Shown here piece after piece: positions 41,966-50,460 of a stretch of DNA of 64,000 nucleotides. Location of the stretch: NCBI GenBank assembly GCA_023663945.1, contig JAMPGL010000002.1, forward strand, positions 84,447 to 148,446. The letters are read 5' to 3'. The position numbers and the translations under genes are program-made. Position 1 is the first letter of the stretch, and every line of letters starts with the position of its first letter. The DNA comes from Lachnospiraceae bacterium (GTDB taxonomy: Bacteria; Bacillota; Clostridia; Lachnospirales; Lachnospiraceae). The notes under the pieces are model-generated. The model made no database searches. It had not been told where the DNA came from and worked only from the letters and a program-made list of their open reading frames with translations.

Positions 41966-43396
41966 TTATTCACTAAAATAAGCGTCAAACAGCCTTTTGG
42001 CAATGGGAACTGCATAATCGCCCCCGGCGCCTGCCCCCTCAATAATGATGGTTACGCATATTTGCGGGTCTTCCACTGGAGCAAATCCGGTAAACCAGGC
42101 GTGACTGTCTCCTTTGACCGTCCCAAACTCCGCAGACCCGGTTTTGCCGGCTGCAGTGTAAGAAAGATCCTTTAACCGGGTTGCCGTTCCCTCCTCCACC
42201 ACATCCTCCATCAGTCCCTTCAATATTTCTGCTTCCTCTCGGCTCATAAGCCTTCCGTATGCCGATGAAGAAAATTCCTTTATCTTATTTCCCGTACTGT
42301 TCTGAACATAATCCACCACATAAGGTTTCATCAGCGTTCCCTCATTGGCGATGGAACAGGTGATCATATTAAGCAAAAGAGGGGTAATGGAAGTGGTTCC
42401 CTGCCCGATAGACACCTGCATCATATCCGCTTCCGAAGTGTCTTCCGACACATCCACACGGCTGGTTCCATAGGGAAAGGAAACCGGAAGCTTTTGACCA
42501 AACATCAGAGTTTCCAAGGTATCCGCAAAAGAATTGCGGTCCAGAGAAAGCCCGATATTGGCAAAGGAAGTATTACAGGACTTGGCAAATGACCTTGTAA
42601 AATCCACGCCGCCGTGCACGGAGCCGTGATAACATTGAATCCGCTCTTCTCCCCTCGTAATGGAGCCCCCGCACTGATATTGATAATTCTGGTAGGTATC
42701 CGGATTCTCCCGGATGTATTCCAGCGCGGTAATGATCTTAAACGTGGAACCGGGCGGATAAAGCCCCTGGGTCACCCGGTTTAAGAGCACGCTGCTCTCA
42801 TCATCTTGAATCAAATTGTCCCACATGTCCTCAATCTGCTCCGGGTCAAAATCCGGTTTTGACACCATCGCCAGAATCTTGCCGGTTTTGGGCTCAGTCA
42901 CAATGATTGCGCCGTCATAAACGCCAAGCGCCGTGGATGCCACCTGCTGGAGCTTCACGCTTAATGTTGTGTACACGTCATCTCCGGGATACTTTCCGCC
43001 CCGCATATCCAGCGAGGCTTTCTCAGCAAGGGGAGCATTGGAATTAATGAGATAATAATTTGCCTGCGCTTCCACGCCCATTCTGCCGTTACTCGCATAT
43101 CCCACGGCATGAGAAAACAAATTATTGTAGGGATACTGCCTCTTTTCATTTCCATCCTCGTCAGTCACGGTCTGCGCCAGCACCTCCCCGTCCGCCGAAA
43201 AAATCTTTCCGCGCTGGTTCTGCGCCAAAAGCATTTTCTGCCGTCCATTGTAGCTGTTATTGATCAGTTCCTGCTGATGGGTGACGGAATAATAGGCAAT
43301 ATACCCTGTCATCGCCAAAAATAAAACCGTAAATCCCCACATGACGAGCATAATTTCCTTGTTTTTCTTTTTGGATAGCTTACCCTTCTTCATCAT
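41966..43396 (-). CDS. Class B penicillin-binding protein (transpeptidase)
   Basis: This 476-residue protein has a short cytoplasmic tail, a membrane helix (~20-40), an N-terminal dimerisation-type region and the transpeptidase domain. The domain shows the SxxK motif in YPPGSTFKIIT (catalytic Ser), the SxN motif in SCNTSF and the KTG motif in AAGKTGSAEF. It cross-links peptidoglycan, working with the SEDS polymerase encoded by the gene upstream. The ATG at 43396 has AAGGA upstream; a TTG at 43399 is possible. Which morphogenetic or sporulation complex it serves is not clear from sequence. Confidence 0.93.
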   Translation of the reverse strand: MMKKGKLSKKKNKEIMLVMWGFTVLFLAMTGYIAYYSVTHQQELINNSYNGRQKMLLAQNQRGKIFSADGEVLAQTVTDEDGNEKRQYPYNNLFSHAVGYASNGRMGVEAQANYYLINSNAPLAEKASLDMRGGKYPGDDVYTTLSVKLQQVASTALGVYDGAIIVTEPKTGKILAMVSKPDFDPEQIEDMWDNLIQDDESSVLLNRVTQGLYPPGSTFKIITALEYIRENPDTYQNYQYQCGGSITRGEERIQCYHGSVHGGVDFTRSFAKSCNTSFANIGLSLDRNSFADTLETLMFGQKLPVSFPYGTSRVDVSEDTSEADMMQVSIGQGTTSITPLLLNMITCSIANEGTLMKPYVVDYVQNSTGNKIKEFSSSAYGRLMSREEAEILKGLMEDVVEEGTATRLKDLSYTAAGKTGSAEFGTVKGDSHAWFTGFAPVEDPQICVTIIIEGAGAGGDYAVPIAKRLFDAYFSE

Positions 43397-44795
43397 CAAA
43401 ATCCTTATCTGCCTGCTCCGAAAACGCCGCTTCCTTTTTGCGCCTTTTCTTTATTCTCACCCGTTTCTTTCGTTCTTCTTTTTCACGATCCTCTTCATCT
43501 AACAGGATAATCTGGAGTCCGCCTGCAATGGAAAACATTGCCAGTGTGGTCAAGACGGAGCTTCCGCCGTAACTGATAAGCGGCAGGGTAACCCCTGTAA
43601 GGGGAATAAATTTCGTTCCCCCGCCGATTGTCAGGAACACCTGAAAGATATAAGTAACTCCCAGCCCGAAGGCGATAAGCTGATAAAATTTCTCGTTGAG
43701 CCCGGAAGCAATCTTCATGCACATGATAAAGCTGCTGACGCAGATCAGGATCACTCCCACTGCAAAAAGAATCCCCAGCTCCTCCGCAATTGCCGAAAAA
43801 ATAAAATCCGTTTCCACCACCGGAATGGACTCCGGCGTCCCTTTATACAGCCCAAGCCCAAACCAGCCTCCGCTTGAAATGGCAAATAATGACTGAGTAA
43901 TCTGATAACCGCCCGCGGAATCAATCAGGCTCCACGGATCCTGCCATGCCTGCACGCGGATCTGCACATGGGTAAATACCCGGTATGCAATGTACGCCGC
44001 CAGACTCCCTCCTGCAAACCCTGCAAAAAGATAGAAATAATTCCGGGAAGCGACAAAAACCATCAGCACATAGACGATAAAAAAGATTAACGCGCTCCCC
44101 AAATCTTTAGCCATAACCTGCACAATCACATGCGCCGCCGCAACGACTGCCGTGGTAAACACCTCAAAAAATCCGGACGACTGATACAGTGCACTGGCAA
44201 TAAAAAACACAAATAAAATTTTGACAAACTCGGAAGGCTGAAAGGTCACTCCTGCTATGGAATAAGACAGCTTGCTTCCATAAGTAGTCTGCCCCAAAAT
44301 CATCACTGCGGAAAGCGCCCCGATTCCCACCAGCGCATAAATCCATTTTAAGTTTTTGAGGAATGAAAACTTATGCACAAAAAACGGAATAATCAGGGCA
44401 ATTATCAGTGACCCCGCCGCAATAATAAACTGCTTTACCGCCTTATTCATATCCAGCCTTGTGAGAATTACAAATCCCACGCTGAGCAGCATACACATAT
44501 TGTTGACTAACAGCCGGTTGATTCTAGGGTACAGCATCACAAAGAGAGCCGCCGCCGCATACAAAACAATCTGCTGAAAAGCATAAAAAAACAAATACGT
44601 GATATCGCCTGTCTCAAAGCAGATTACCAAAAAACTGCTAAAGTGAAAAGCAAACATTAAAAGCTTTTGTCTGGTATAGATTCCGCCGCGCCGCTCCTCC
44701 TCTTCATACCGGAAAACTGCAAAACTTTCGTAGGTATACAGGAGCATGAAAACCGCTATTACATATTTGGAAAACTCACTGACATATAGTTCCAT
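43380..44795 (-). CDS. FtsW/RodA/SpoVE family SEDS protein
   Basis: This 471-residue polytopic membrane protein is a lipid II polymerase of the SEDS family. It has about ten helices with the family's SYSIAGVTFQPSEFVKILFV, QDPWSLIDSAGGYQITQSL and FIPLTGVTLPLISYGGSSVL segments. A charged Lys/Arg-rich C-terminal tail ends in EQADKDFDDEEG. The class B PBP gene overlaps its 3' end by 17 bp, a classic SEDS-PBP pair. Whether it is RodA-, FtsW- or SpoVE-like is not resolved. Confidence 0.93.
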   Translation of the reverse strand: MELYVSEFSKYVIAVFMLLYTYESFAVFRYEEEERRGGIYTRQKLLMFAFHFSSFLVICFETGDITYLFFYAFQQIVLYAAAALFVMLYPRINRLLVNNMCMLLSVGFVILTRLDMNKAVKQFIIAAGSLIIALIIPFFVHKFSFLKNLKWIYALVGIGALSAVMILGQTTYGSKLSYSIAGVTFQPSEFVKILFVFFIASALYQSSGFFEVFTTAVVAAAHVIVQVMAKDLGSALIFFIVYVLMVFVASRNYFYLFAGFAGGSLAAYIAYRVFTHVQIRVQAWQDPWSLIDSAGGYQITQSLFAISSGGWFGLGLYKGTPESIPVVETDFIFSAIAEELGILFAVGVILICVSSFIMCMKIASGLNEKFYQLIAFGLGVTYIFQVFLTIGGGTKFIPLTGVTLPLISYGGSSVLTTLAMFSIAGGLQIILLDEEDREKEERKKRVRIKKRRKKEAAFSEQADKDFDDEEG

Positions 44796-44832
44796 TTCTT
44801 ATCCTCCGGTCAAGCAGCATCTGCCCGGTCAT

Positions 44833-47232
44833 TTATTCGACTCCCCGGTTATAATGCGCCGTAGTAAACCGATTAGCGCTTACAGGTTTTGTGTCCATCC
44901 CCGAACGGTAATCCCGGAAAAGTTTAATGATTTCCATGGTTTCCTCTTTGCTCTCCACCGTGAAATCCAGCCGGCAGCACATTGGTTCAAGGCTCCTTGC
45001 TGCCGGTTCCCGAAAAAGCATATGAAGCGACAATGGAATGCTGTTATAAATCACATTGTAACAGCTTACGCAGTCGTGCCAAACCGGAAAGATTGTTTTA
45101 TAGCGGTCTTTAAGCTCGGTAATTCCGGAAACCTGCCGACATTTGTCTGCGGTCTTGCGGATACAGCCCGCCGTGACCATCATAGGCAGCCTTCCATAGA
45201 TTACTGCCGAATGTTTAAGGCTCCCGTCTTCGGCTTCCAAAAATTCCTTCCATTCTGCCCTGTTGTATTCTATTGGAAGATAGTATTCAGATGCCCTTCC
45301 TTCCGCAAAACGGAGGCTCTCCCGATTCCACATATAAATTCCGGTATCCAGCACAATCTGTTCCGGCGAAAGACAGTTTGTAAAATACCCCAGACTTTCA
45401 AGATTCCGGATAAGAACCCCCTGAAACATGCCGCACTCAATCAGCTGACGGATTCTCAACAGACACTTTTCGGAATCTTCTCTGGAAACATAGGGACCAG
45501 CGATATATAATTCCAGTCCGTCTTTGTTTTCTCTTTGCAGACGCTCTTCAAACTCTGCATATCCAGCACTGAGGAGCAGGTGATAATCCACATAAATTCT
45601 TTCTATCTGCATTTGGAGCACCCCCATAAGCTGCTCCTCCGTCAATACTGCCGCATGAAACTTCCATTCCGGAGGCGTTTCTATCTCCTCAGCTGTTTCT
45701 GCCTCCGGTTCTGGTTCCGCCGCAATTTCTATTTCTGTATCTGTCTCTGCTCCCGCCTCATTTTCTGATTCGACTTTCATCTCTGTTTCCGCCGAAGTTT
45801 CAATTTCCGCTTTCGCTTCTGCTCCCGCCATTATTTCTAATTTGGCTTCCGCCTCTGTTTCCGCCGCATTTTCTATTTCGGCTTCTGCGCCGGACACTTC
45901 CGTTTCTTCCGGCTCCTCCTCGTAAAGAGGTTTCGCTTTCCGTTTCCGGATCCGGAAGCCTCTGTTCCTTATCAGTTCATCCTCCAGCTTTGCCGCGGCC
46001 TGCCTTCTCAATTCATTTAACGAACTGACCGGCATAAAAACTTCATCCGAACACAAGACCTCCACCCGTGATGTCTCAAAGAAATAATTACCTTTCTTTC
46101 GCATTTGATCCATAATCTGGTCAATAGACAGCGGACGCTTTTCCGCCTTCTGTACAACATCGCCCTCCACGGTAACCGCTATGGGACCGCTCATCAGCGT
46201 CAGCTTCGCATTGTGACCGACTTTCAGATCCACAATCGCCCTGGTCGGCAGCGTGAGCTTGGATGATAAAAATTCTCTTTCAATTGCGCTCAGCAGCCTT
46301 GGATTCGTTTCCGAATAGGCGGGGGAATCGATGGTAAGCAGTTCCTTTCCGTTTCGTTTGTGATAATATCCCTCTCCCACGCTGCTTCTGATATAAAGTG
46401 AATGAATCTTTTTCCGGTCATGGGGGTGAATCCAATAGCTATCCGGGTCATGATAATAAATATCAATATATTTGCGGTAAATTGCCGTTACGCCCACCGC
46501 ATATTCCGGGCGTTTCATCCGCCCCTCAATCTTAAAGGAATCGATTCCCGCATCTATAAGCTCCGGAAGTATATCCAGAGTGCACATGTCCTTCATGCTT
46601 AAGTAAAATTGGGATTCGCTGCCCCCTATCCGGAAAGGCAGCCGGCAGGGCTGGGCGCACCTTCCGCGGTTTCCGCTTCTTTCCCCCAAAATACTGCTGA
46701 ACAGACACTGCCCGGAATAACAATAACACATAGCTCCATGAACAAAGGTCTCCACTTCAACCTTTGTGCGCGCCTTAATCTTCCGGATTTCCTCTAAAGA
46801 AAGCTCTCTGGCAGGCACAATTCTGGTCACGCCCTCTTTTTGAAGCATCTTTGTTCCCCAGGAACCTGTCAGCGACATCTGCGTGCTTGCATGGATTTTT
46901 AGTCCCGGAAAGCATCTATGAATCATGTTCAGAACGCCTAAGTCCTGAACGATTACACCGTCAAGCCCGAAAACATAAAAATTCCGGATATAAGCATACA
47001 GCTTGTCCAGTTCCTTTTCTTTGGTCAAAGTATTGACTGTCAGATAAATCTTCCGTCCATATAAATGAGCGAGACGTATCGCCTGATAAATCTCGTCGTT
47101 GGAAAAATTTTCTGCGTATGCACGTGCGCTGTATTCACGTCCCCCTAAATAAATTGCATCTGCCCCGGCGCGGATAACTCCCTGCAATGCCAAGAAATTT
47201 CCTGCGGGAGCTAATAATTCTACTTTTCTCAT
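44833..47232 (-). CDS. U32 family peptidase-like RNA-modifying protein with Glu/Ala-rich insertion
   Basis: This 799-residue protein has the U32 domain (~1-330). The Cys-rich signature is FVHGAMCYCYSGQCLFSSIL and NRGRCAQPCRLPF, and DUF3656-like parts follow. A C-terminal U32-like half (~540-780) has a second Cys motif, DCVSCYN. Members such as RlhA/TrhP hydroxylate rRNA or tRNA rather than cleaving peptides. Between about 440 and 525 an acidic, repeated Ala/Glu/Thr insertion separates the halves and is clearly low complexity. The gene starts after the zapA terminator. Confidence 0.9.
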   Translation of the reverse strand: MRKVELLAPAGNFLALQGVIRAGADAIYLGGREYSARAYAENFSNDEIYQAIRLAHLYGRKIYLTVNTLTKEKELDKLYAYIRNFYVFGLDGVIVQDLGVLNMIHRCFPGLKIHASTQMSLTGSWGTKMLQKEGVTRIVPARELSLEEIRKIKARTKVEVETFVHGAMCYCYSGQCLFSSILGERSGNRGRCAQPCRLPFRIGGSESQFYLSMKDMCTLDILPELIDAGIDSFKIEGRMKRPEYAVGVTAIYRKYIDIYYHDPDSYWIHPHDRKKIHSLYIRSSVGEGYYHKRNGKELLTIDSPAYSETNPRLLSAIEREFLSSKLTLPTRAIVDLKVGHNAKLTLMSGPIAVTVEGDVVQKAEKRPLSIDQIMDQMRKKGNYFFETSRVEVLCSDEVFMPVSSLNELRRQAAAKLEDELIRNRGFRIRKRKAKPLYEEEPEETEVSGAEAEIENAAETEAEAKLEIMAGAEAKAEIETSAETEMKVESENEAGAETDTEIEIAAEPEPEAETAEEIETPPEWKFHAAVLTEEQLMGVLQMQIERIYVDYHLLLSAGYAEFEERLQRENKDGLELYIAGPYVSREDSEKCLLRIRQLIECGMFQGVLIRNLESLGYFTNCLSPEQIVLDTGIYMWNRESLRFAEGRASEYYLPIEYNRAEWKEFLEAEDGSLKHSAVIYGRLPMMVTAGCIRKTADKCRQVSGITELKDRYKTIFPVWHDCVSCYNVIYNSIPLSLHMLFREPAARSLEPMCCRLDFTVESKEETMEIIKLFRDYRSGMDTKPVSANRFTTAHYNRGVE

Positions 47233-47283
47233 AGATACTCCTTATTGGTACTCTTAGTAGATACTTCTAATAGGCACTCCGAT

Positions 47284-47312
47284 AAAAAAAGCTATCTTTA
47301 CAGACAGCTTTT
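47284..47312 (-). terminator. Intrinsic terminator after zapA
   Basis: AAAAGCTGTC ... GATAGC with a run of seven T residues on the minus strand, just past the zapA stop. It separates the ruvAB-zapA unit from the U32-SEDS-PBP unit. Confidence 0.85.
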
Positions 47313-47314
47313 CG

Positions 47315-47713
47315 TCAACTTTTTAATTCAGTTTCAAGTCTGATAATTTTTTTGGAACTTTCATTCAACTCATTTTGGAGAGATTTTACATTCTTTTCCG
47401 TGTTCTCCAATTTGATCTGCGCCGCAATGAGCTCATGCTTCAAATTGTATAACTCCTTTTCTTTGGTCTGAATCTCTTCCTCCAATATGGTAATCTGCTT
47501 CTTTGCCTTAAAATAGTCGTCCGCAATATTCAGCTGAAGCAGAACATTTTGAGTATCCATGGGCTGGCGCCTGAAAGATTCCACTTTTCCATATTCTGAC
47601 ATTTTATTGTTGATATAAGAGGCGACCTTTTGAAGATATTCTTCGCTTTCATACCCACTGAGCGTAAATACTTTTCCGCCGATGATAACTTCCGTATCCG
47701 TTTTAACTGACAT
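47315..47713 (-). CDS. zapA: Cell division protein ZapA
   Basis: This 132-residue protein promotes FtsZ bundling at the division ring. It has the N-terminal ZapA domain (TEVIIGGKVFTLSGYESEEYLQKVASYINNKM) and a long coiled coil (~65-130). The ATG at 47713 is preferred over the GTG at 47722, with GAGGT well placed before it. It follows ruvB by 72 bp and ends at a terminator. The pairing with the U32 gene downstream is common in Clostridia. Confidence 0.93.
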   Translation of the reverse strand: MSVKTDTEVIIGGKVFTLSGYESEEYLQKVASYINNKMSEYGKVESFRRQPMDTQNVLLQLNIADDYFKAKKQITILEEEIQTKEKELYNLKHELIAAQIKLENTEKNVKSLQNELNESSKKIIRLETELKS

Positions 47714-47785
47714 CAGGCTCACCTCTCTACATACAAAATATATAGCTTATCCAACGTAAATAATACTACATCTATTATAAGCAGA

Positions 47786-48784
47786 TTATCCGGGAATTTC
47801 AAGCCCTAAATGATGATAAGCCATCTCTGTTGCAACTCTTCCTCTGGGAGTCCTGTTGATAAGCCCGTTTTTCAGAAGATAAGGCTCATAAACATCCTCA
47901 ATTGTCCCCGGGTCTTCGCCGATTGCCGCCGCAAGCGTGTCTAGCCCGACCGGTCCTCCCGAAAACTTTTGAATCATGGTAAGCAGGATATTCCGGTCGA
48001 TATGGTCTAATCCCAGCCGATCCACATCCATCAGGTCTAACGCAGTCACTGCTACATCCTCCGTAATAATTCCGTCATGCTTTACCTGCGCATAATCCCT
48101 GACCCTCTTTAAAATCCGGTTGGCAAGACGCGGCGTTCCTCTGCTCCTTTTTGCCATTTCCATTGCCCCGCCCGGCTCTACCGGCGCATCCAAAATTCGC
48201 GCGGAATGCATGATGATCGTTTGAAGCTCCTCCACGGAATAAAATTCGAGACGATGTATAATGCCAAACCTGTCTCTGAGGGGCGCCGTCAAAAGCCCCG
48301 CTCTTGTGGTTGCGCCCACCAGCGTAAAGTGAGGAAGGTCAAGGCGGATTGATCGGGCTGTGGGACCCTTTCCAATCATAATATCAATGGCATAATCCTC
48401 CATTGCCGGATAAAGCACCTCCTCCACCTGCCGGTTTAAACGATGGATCTCATCCACAAACAGAAGATCGCCCTCCTGAAGATTGTTGAGAATTGCCGCC
48501 ATCTCTCCGGGCTTTTCGATTGCCGGTCCGCTGGTAATCTTCATGTTGACGCCCATTTCATTGGCAATAATCCCTGCCAGCGTGGTTTTGCCCAACCCCG
48601 GAGGACCATAAAAAAGCACATGGTCTAACGCATCCTCTCTCTGCTTTGCAGCTTGAATATAAATCTTAAGACTGTCCTTGATTTTGGATTGACCGATGTA
48701 GTCGGTCAATTTCTGCGGTCTGAGCGACCCCTCAATCCGAATGTCTTCTTCCTGCAATTCCGTCTCTATCATTCTTTTTGCCAT
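47786..48784 (-). CDS. ruvB: Holliday junction branch migration ATPase RuvB
   Basis: This 332-residue AAA+ motor drives branch migration. Walker [11 protein letters not shown], Walker [10 protein letters not shown], the [18 protein letters not shown] sensor and [15 protein letters not shown] in the C-terminal winged helix are all present. It lies 55 bp downstream of ruvA; RecU at 20 kb supplies the resolvase. Confidence 0.98.
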   Translation of the reverse strand: MAKRMIETELQEEDIRIEGSLRPQKLTDYIGQSKIKDSLKIYIQAAKQREDALDHVLFYGPPGLGKTTLAGIIANEMGVNMKITSGPAIEKPGEMAAILNNLQEGDLLFVDEIHRLNRQVEEVLYPAMEDYAIDIMIGKGPTARSIRLDLPHFTLVGATTRAGLLTAPLRDRFGIIHRLEFYSVEELQTIIMHSARILDAPVEPGGAMEMAKRSRGTPRLANRILKRVRDYAQVKHDGIITEDVAVTALDLMDVDRLGLDHIDRNILLTMIQKFSGGPVGLDTLAAAIGEDPGTIEDVYEPYLLKNGLINRTPRGRVATEMAYHHLGLEIPG

Positions 48785-48839
48785 ACAAACCTCCGTGTAC
48801 GCCCGTTGTCAGTCAAATTTCCGTATATGCCGTAGTGAC

Positions 48840-49448
48840 TTAAAACATATTCTTAAGGGCAAGCTTTAAGATGGTTTCCACATCCATATCCTCCTCAAAA
48901 GGAACCTTCTTTACGGCGTGGAGAGCATCCGATGCAGAATATCCAAGCGCGGTTAACGCCTCCACCGCATCGTTCCTTGCTTTTTGCTCCAAAGGACCTT
49001 CCGTGCCTGCAGGAGTCTGCATTTCCTTGTGAATCAGCACATCTTCCAGTGAAATCTTATCCTTCAAATCTAAAATTACCCTCTCCGCGGTCTTTTTGCC
49101 GATTCCGGGAGCCTTGGCAATGGCTGCCGCATCCCCCGAAAGAATGGCAAAACGCAGATTATCTGCACTCATAACGGACAAAATAGCAAGACCGCCTTTG
49201 GGACCGATTCCGTTGACGGTAATCAGCCGTTTGAAGATTTCCAGTTCATCTCTTGAAAGAAACCCGAACAGGCACAGGGCATCCTCACGGACGCTGGTAT
49301 AAGTATAAAGCTTAACCTCCTCACCAATTCCGGGAAGCGCCGCAAAAGTACCGGAGGATATTTTGACATTATAACCGATTCCGCCCGTATCCAGCACTAC
49401 GTTCTCTTCTGTGAGAGAATCTATTTTACCTTTGATAAATGCATACAT
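48840..49448 (-). CDS. ruvA: Holliday junction branch migration protein RuvA
   Basis: This 202-residue protein recognises the four-way junction. It has the OB-fold start MYAFIKGKIDSLTEENVVLD, two helix-hairpin-helix motifs (ITVNGIGPKGGLAIL and APGIGKKTAERVILDLKDK) and a C-terminal RuvB-binding domain. Its start overlaps the stop of the upstream Gx transporter gene by 1 bp (TAATG). Confidence 0.98.
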   Translation of the reverse strand: MYAFIKGKIDSLTEENVVLDTGGIGYNVKISSGTFAALPGIGEEVKLYTYTSVREDALCLFGFLSRDELEIFKRLITVNGIGPKGGLAILSVMSADNLRFAILSGDAAAIAKAPGIGKKTAERVILDLKDKISLEDVLIHKEMQTPAGTEGPLEQKARNDAVEALTALGYSASDALHAVKKVPFEEDMDVETILKLALKNMF

Positions 49449-49969
49449 TAGATATTCCCTTTCTTAAGTATATTTTGAAGGTAAGGCAGAACCAGCGACG
49501 CTGCCATCCCAATCACAATACCGGTAAGAAGCCCTGAAAAAATCAGTGCCGGCATATAATAGACCACCGAATAAGTCTCCACCACCCAAAAGGCGACAAG
49601 AAGCTGTCCCATATTGTGCATCACTCCTCCGGCGGCGCTGACTGCCGGGACATGAAACAAATGACTCTTTTTAAGAAGAATCATAGTCAAAGCGCTGATC
49701 AGTGCGCCTGCCAGAGAATAGGCAATCATAAACAGATTTCCAAACAACAGACCGCTCAGCAGTGCCTTGACCGATGTAAGGAGCAGGGCTTCTTTCCAAT
49801 CAAAAAGATACAGGCAGATCAGCACTGCCAGATTTGCAAGCCCAATCTTTACCCCTGGAATCCCGGGCTGAAAGGAAATCAGATTTTCCACGTAGGATAA
49901 AATCAGCGCCATTGCCGTTAACAGCCCCATGTAAGCTGTCTTATTCAGCCCTTTAGTTAACGATGGCAT
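49448..49969 (-). CDS. Gx transporter family protein (HepI-like membrane protein)
   Basis: This 173-residue polytopic membrane protein has about five helices and the GIPGVKIGLANLAVLICLY segment of the Gx/heptaprenyl diphosphate synthase component I-like family, now regarded as ECF-type membrane components. It is paired with the NusG_II protein gene upstream (25 bp overlap with the longest frame), a common partnership in Clostridia. The substrate is unknown. Start ATG 49969 has AGAAGG upstream. Confidence 0.85.
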   Translation of the reverse strand: MPSLTKGLNKTAYMGLLTAMALILSYVENLISFQPGIPGVKIGLANLAVLICLYLFDWKEALLLTSVKALLSGLLFGNLFMIAYSLAGALISALTMILLKKSHLFHVPAVSAAGGVMHNMGQLLVAFWVVETYSVVYYMPALIFSGLLTGIVIGMAASLVLPYLQNILKKGNI

Positions 49970-50333
49970 CCACGTCACCTTCTTCCATGGATTCTATCAA
50001 AATCACTAATTTATGAGGCAGGCAGATGATGCTTTCGCCCCCGCGGGAAATTGCCTTCTGACGGACACAGAGCCTGTCCGGACAGTCCGCATCCGATACA
50101 AAAGCCGTCCCCCCGCTTATCATCAAAAGATTATAGCCCTCTTCAACGCCGGAAATCGTCACCGCCTGCTCTTCTGACAGCGGGTATCTCGCAATCTCCT
50201 CTCCGTCTTGAAGAACGACCGCAAAGCCTGCTTCTTTCTTATTTATAAAGTTAAAGCTTACCCCAATCAGCAGGGCAAGCAAAATCATTCCTGCCAGTAA
50301 ACAGGCGTCCCATTTCATCTTTTGCTTTTCCAT
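49953..50333 (-). CDS. NusG domain II-containing membrane-anchored protein
   Basis: This 126-residue protein has an N-terminal membrane helix (~10-29) and a NusG_II domain (~35-120) with the SDADCPDRLCVRQKAISRGGESIICLPHKLVI signature and its Cys pair. It is extracytoplasmic and normally encoded before the Gx transporter gene, as here. No ribosome binding site precedes the ATG at 50333 and the predicted promoter implies transcription starting at about the ATG, so the message may be leaderless. Confidence 0.88.
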   Translation of the reverse strand: MEKQKMKWDACLLAGMILLALLIGVSFNFINKKEAGFAVVLQDGEEIARYPLSEEQAVTISGVEEGYNLLMISGGTAFVSDADCPDRLCVRQKAISRGGESIICLPHKLVILIESMEEGDVDAIVN

Positions 50334-50339
50334 GCAGTT

Positions 50340-50368
50340 ATTTTATCATACACGAACATATGTTTCAA
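50340..50368 (-). promoter_or_regulatory. Promoter of the NusG_II-Gx-ruvAB-zapA unit
   Basis: TTGAAA (50363-50368) and TAAAAT (50340-50345) on the minus strand are 17 bp apart; the expected start is within a base or two of the NusG_II ATG. Confidence 0.65.
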
Positions 50369-50388
50369 GTATTTACAATCTCTTTTTC

Positions 50389-50417
50389 TTGCATTTCCAA
50401 ATGTTCTTCCTTATAAT
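50389..50417 (+). promoter_or_regulatory. Promoter of the ParB/BMP-phosphoesterase unit
   Basis: TTGCAT (50389-50394) and TATAAT (50412-50417) with a 17-bp spacer, divergent from the NusG_II promoter. The transcript would have a short leader of about 37 nt. Confidence 0.8.
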
Positions 50418-50460
50418 ATGGGGGAAAAGATTTATAAAGAAAACGAGGAATTATGAAAAA

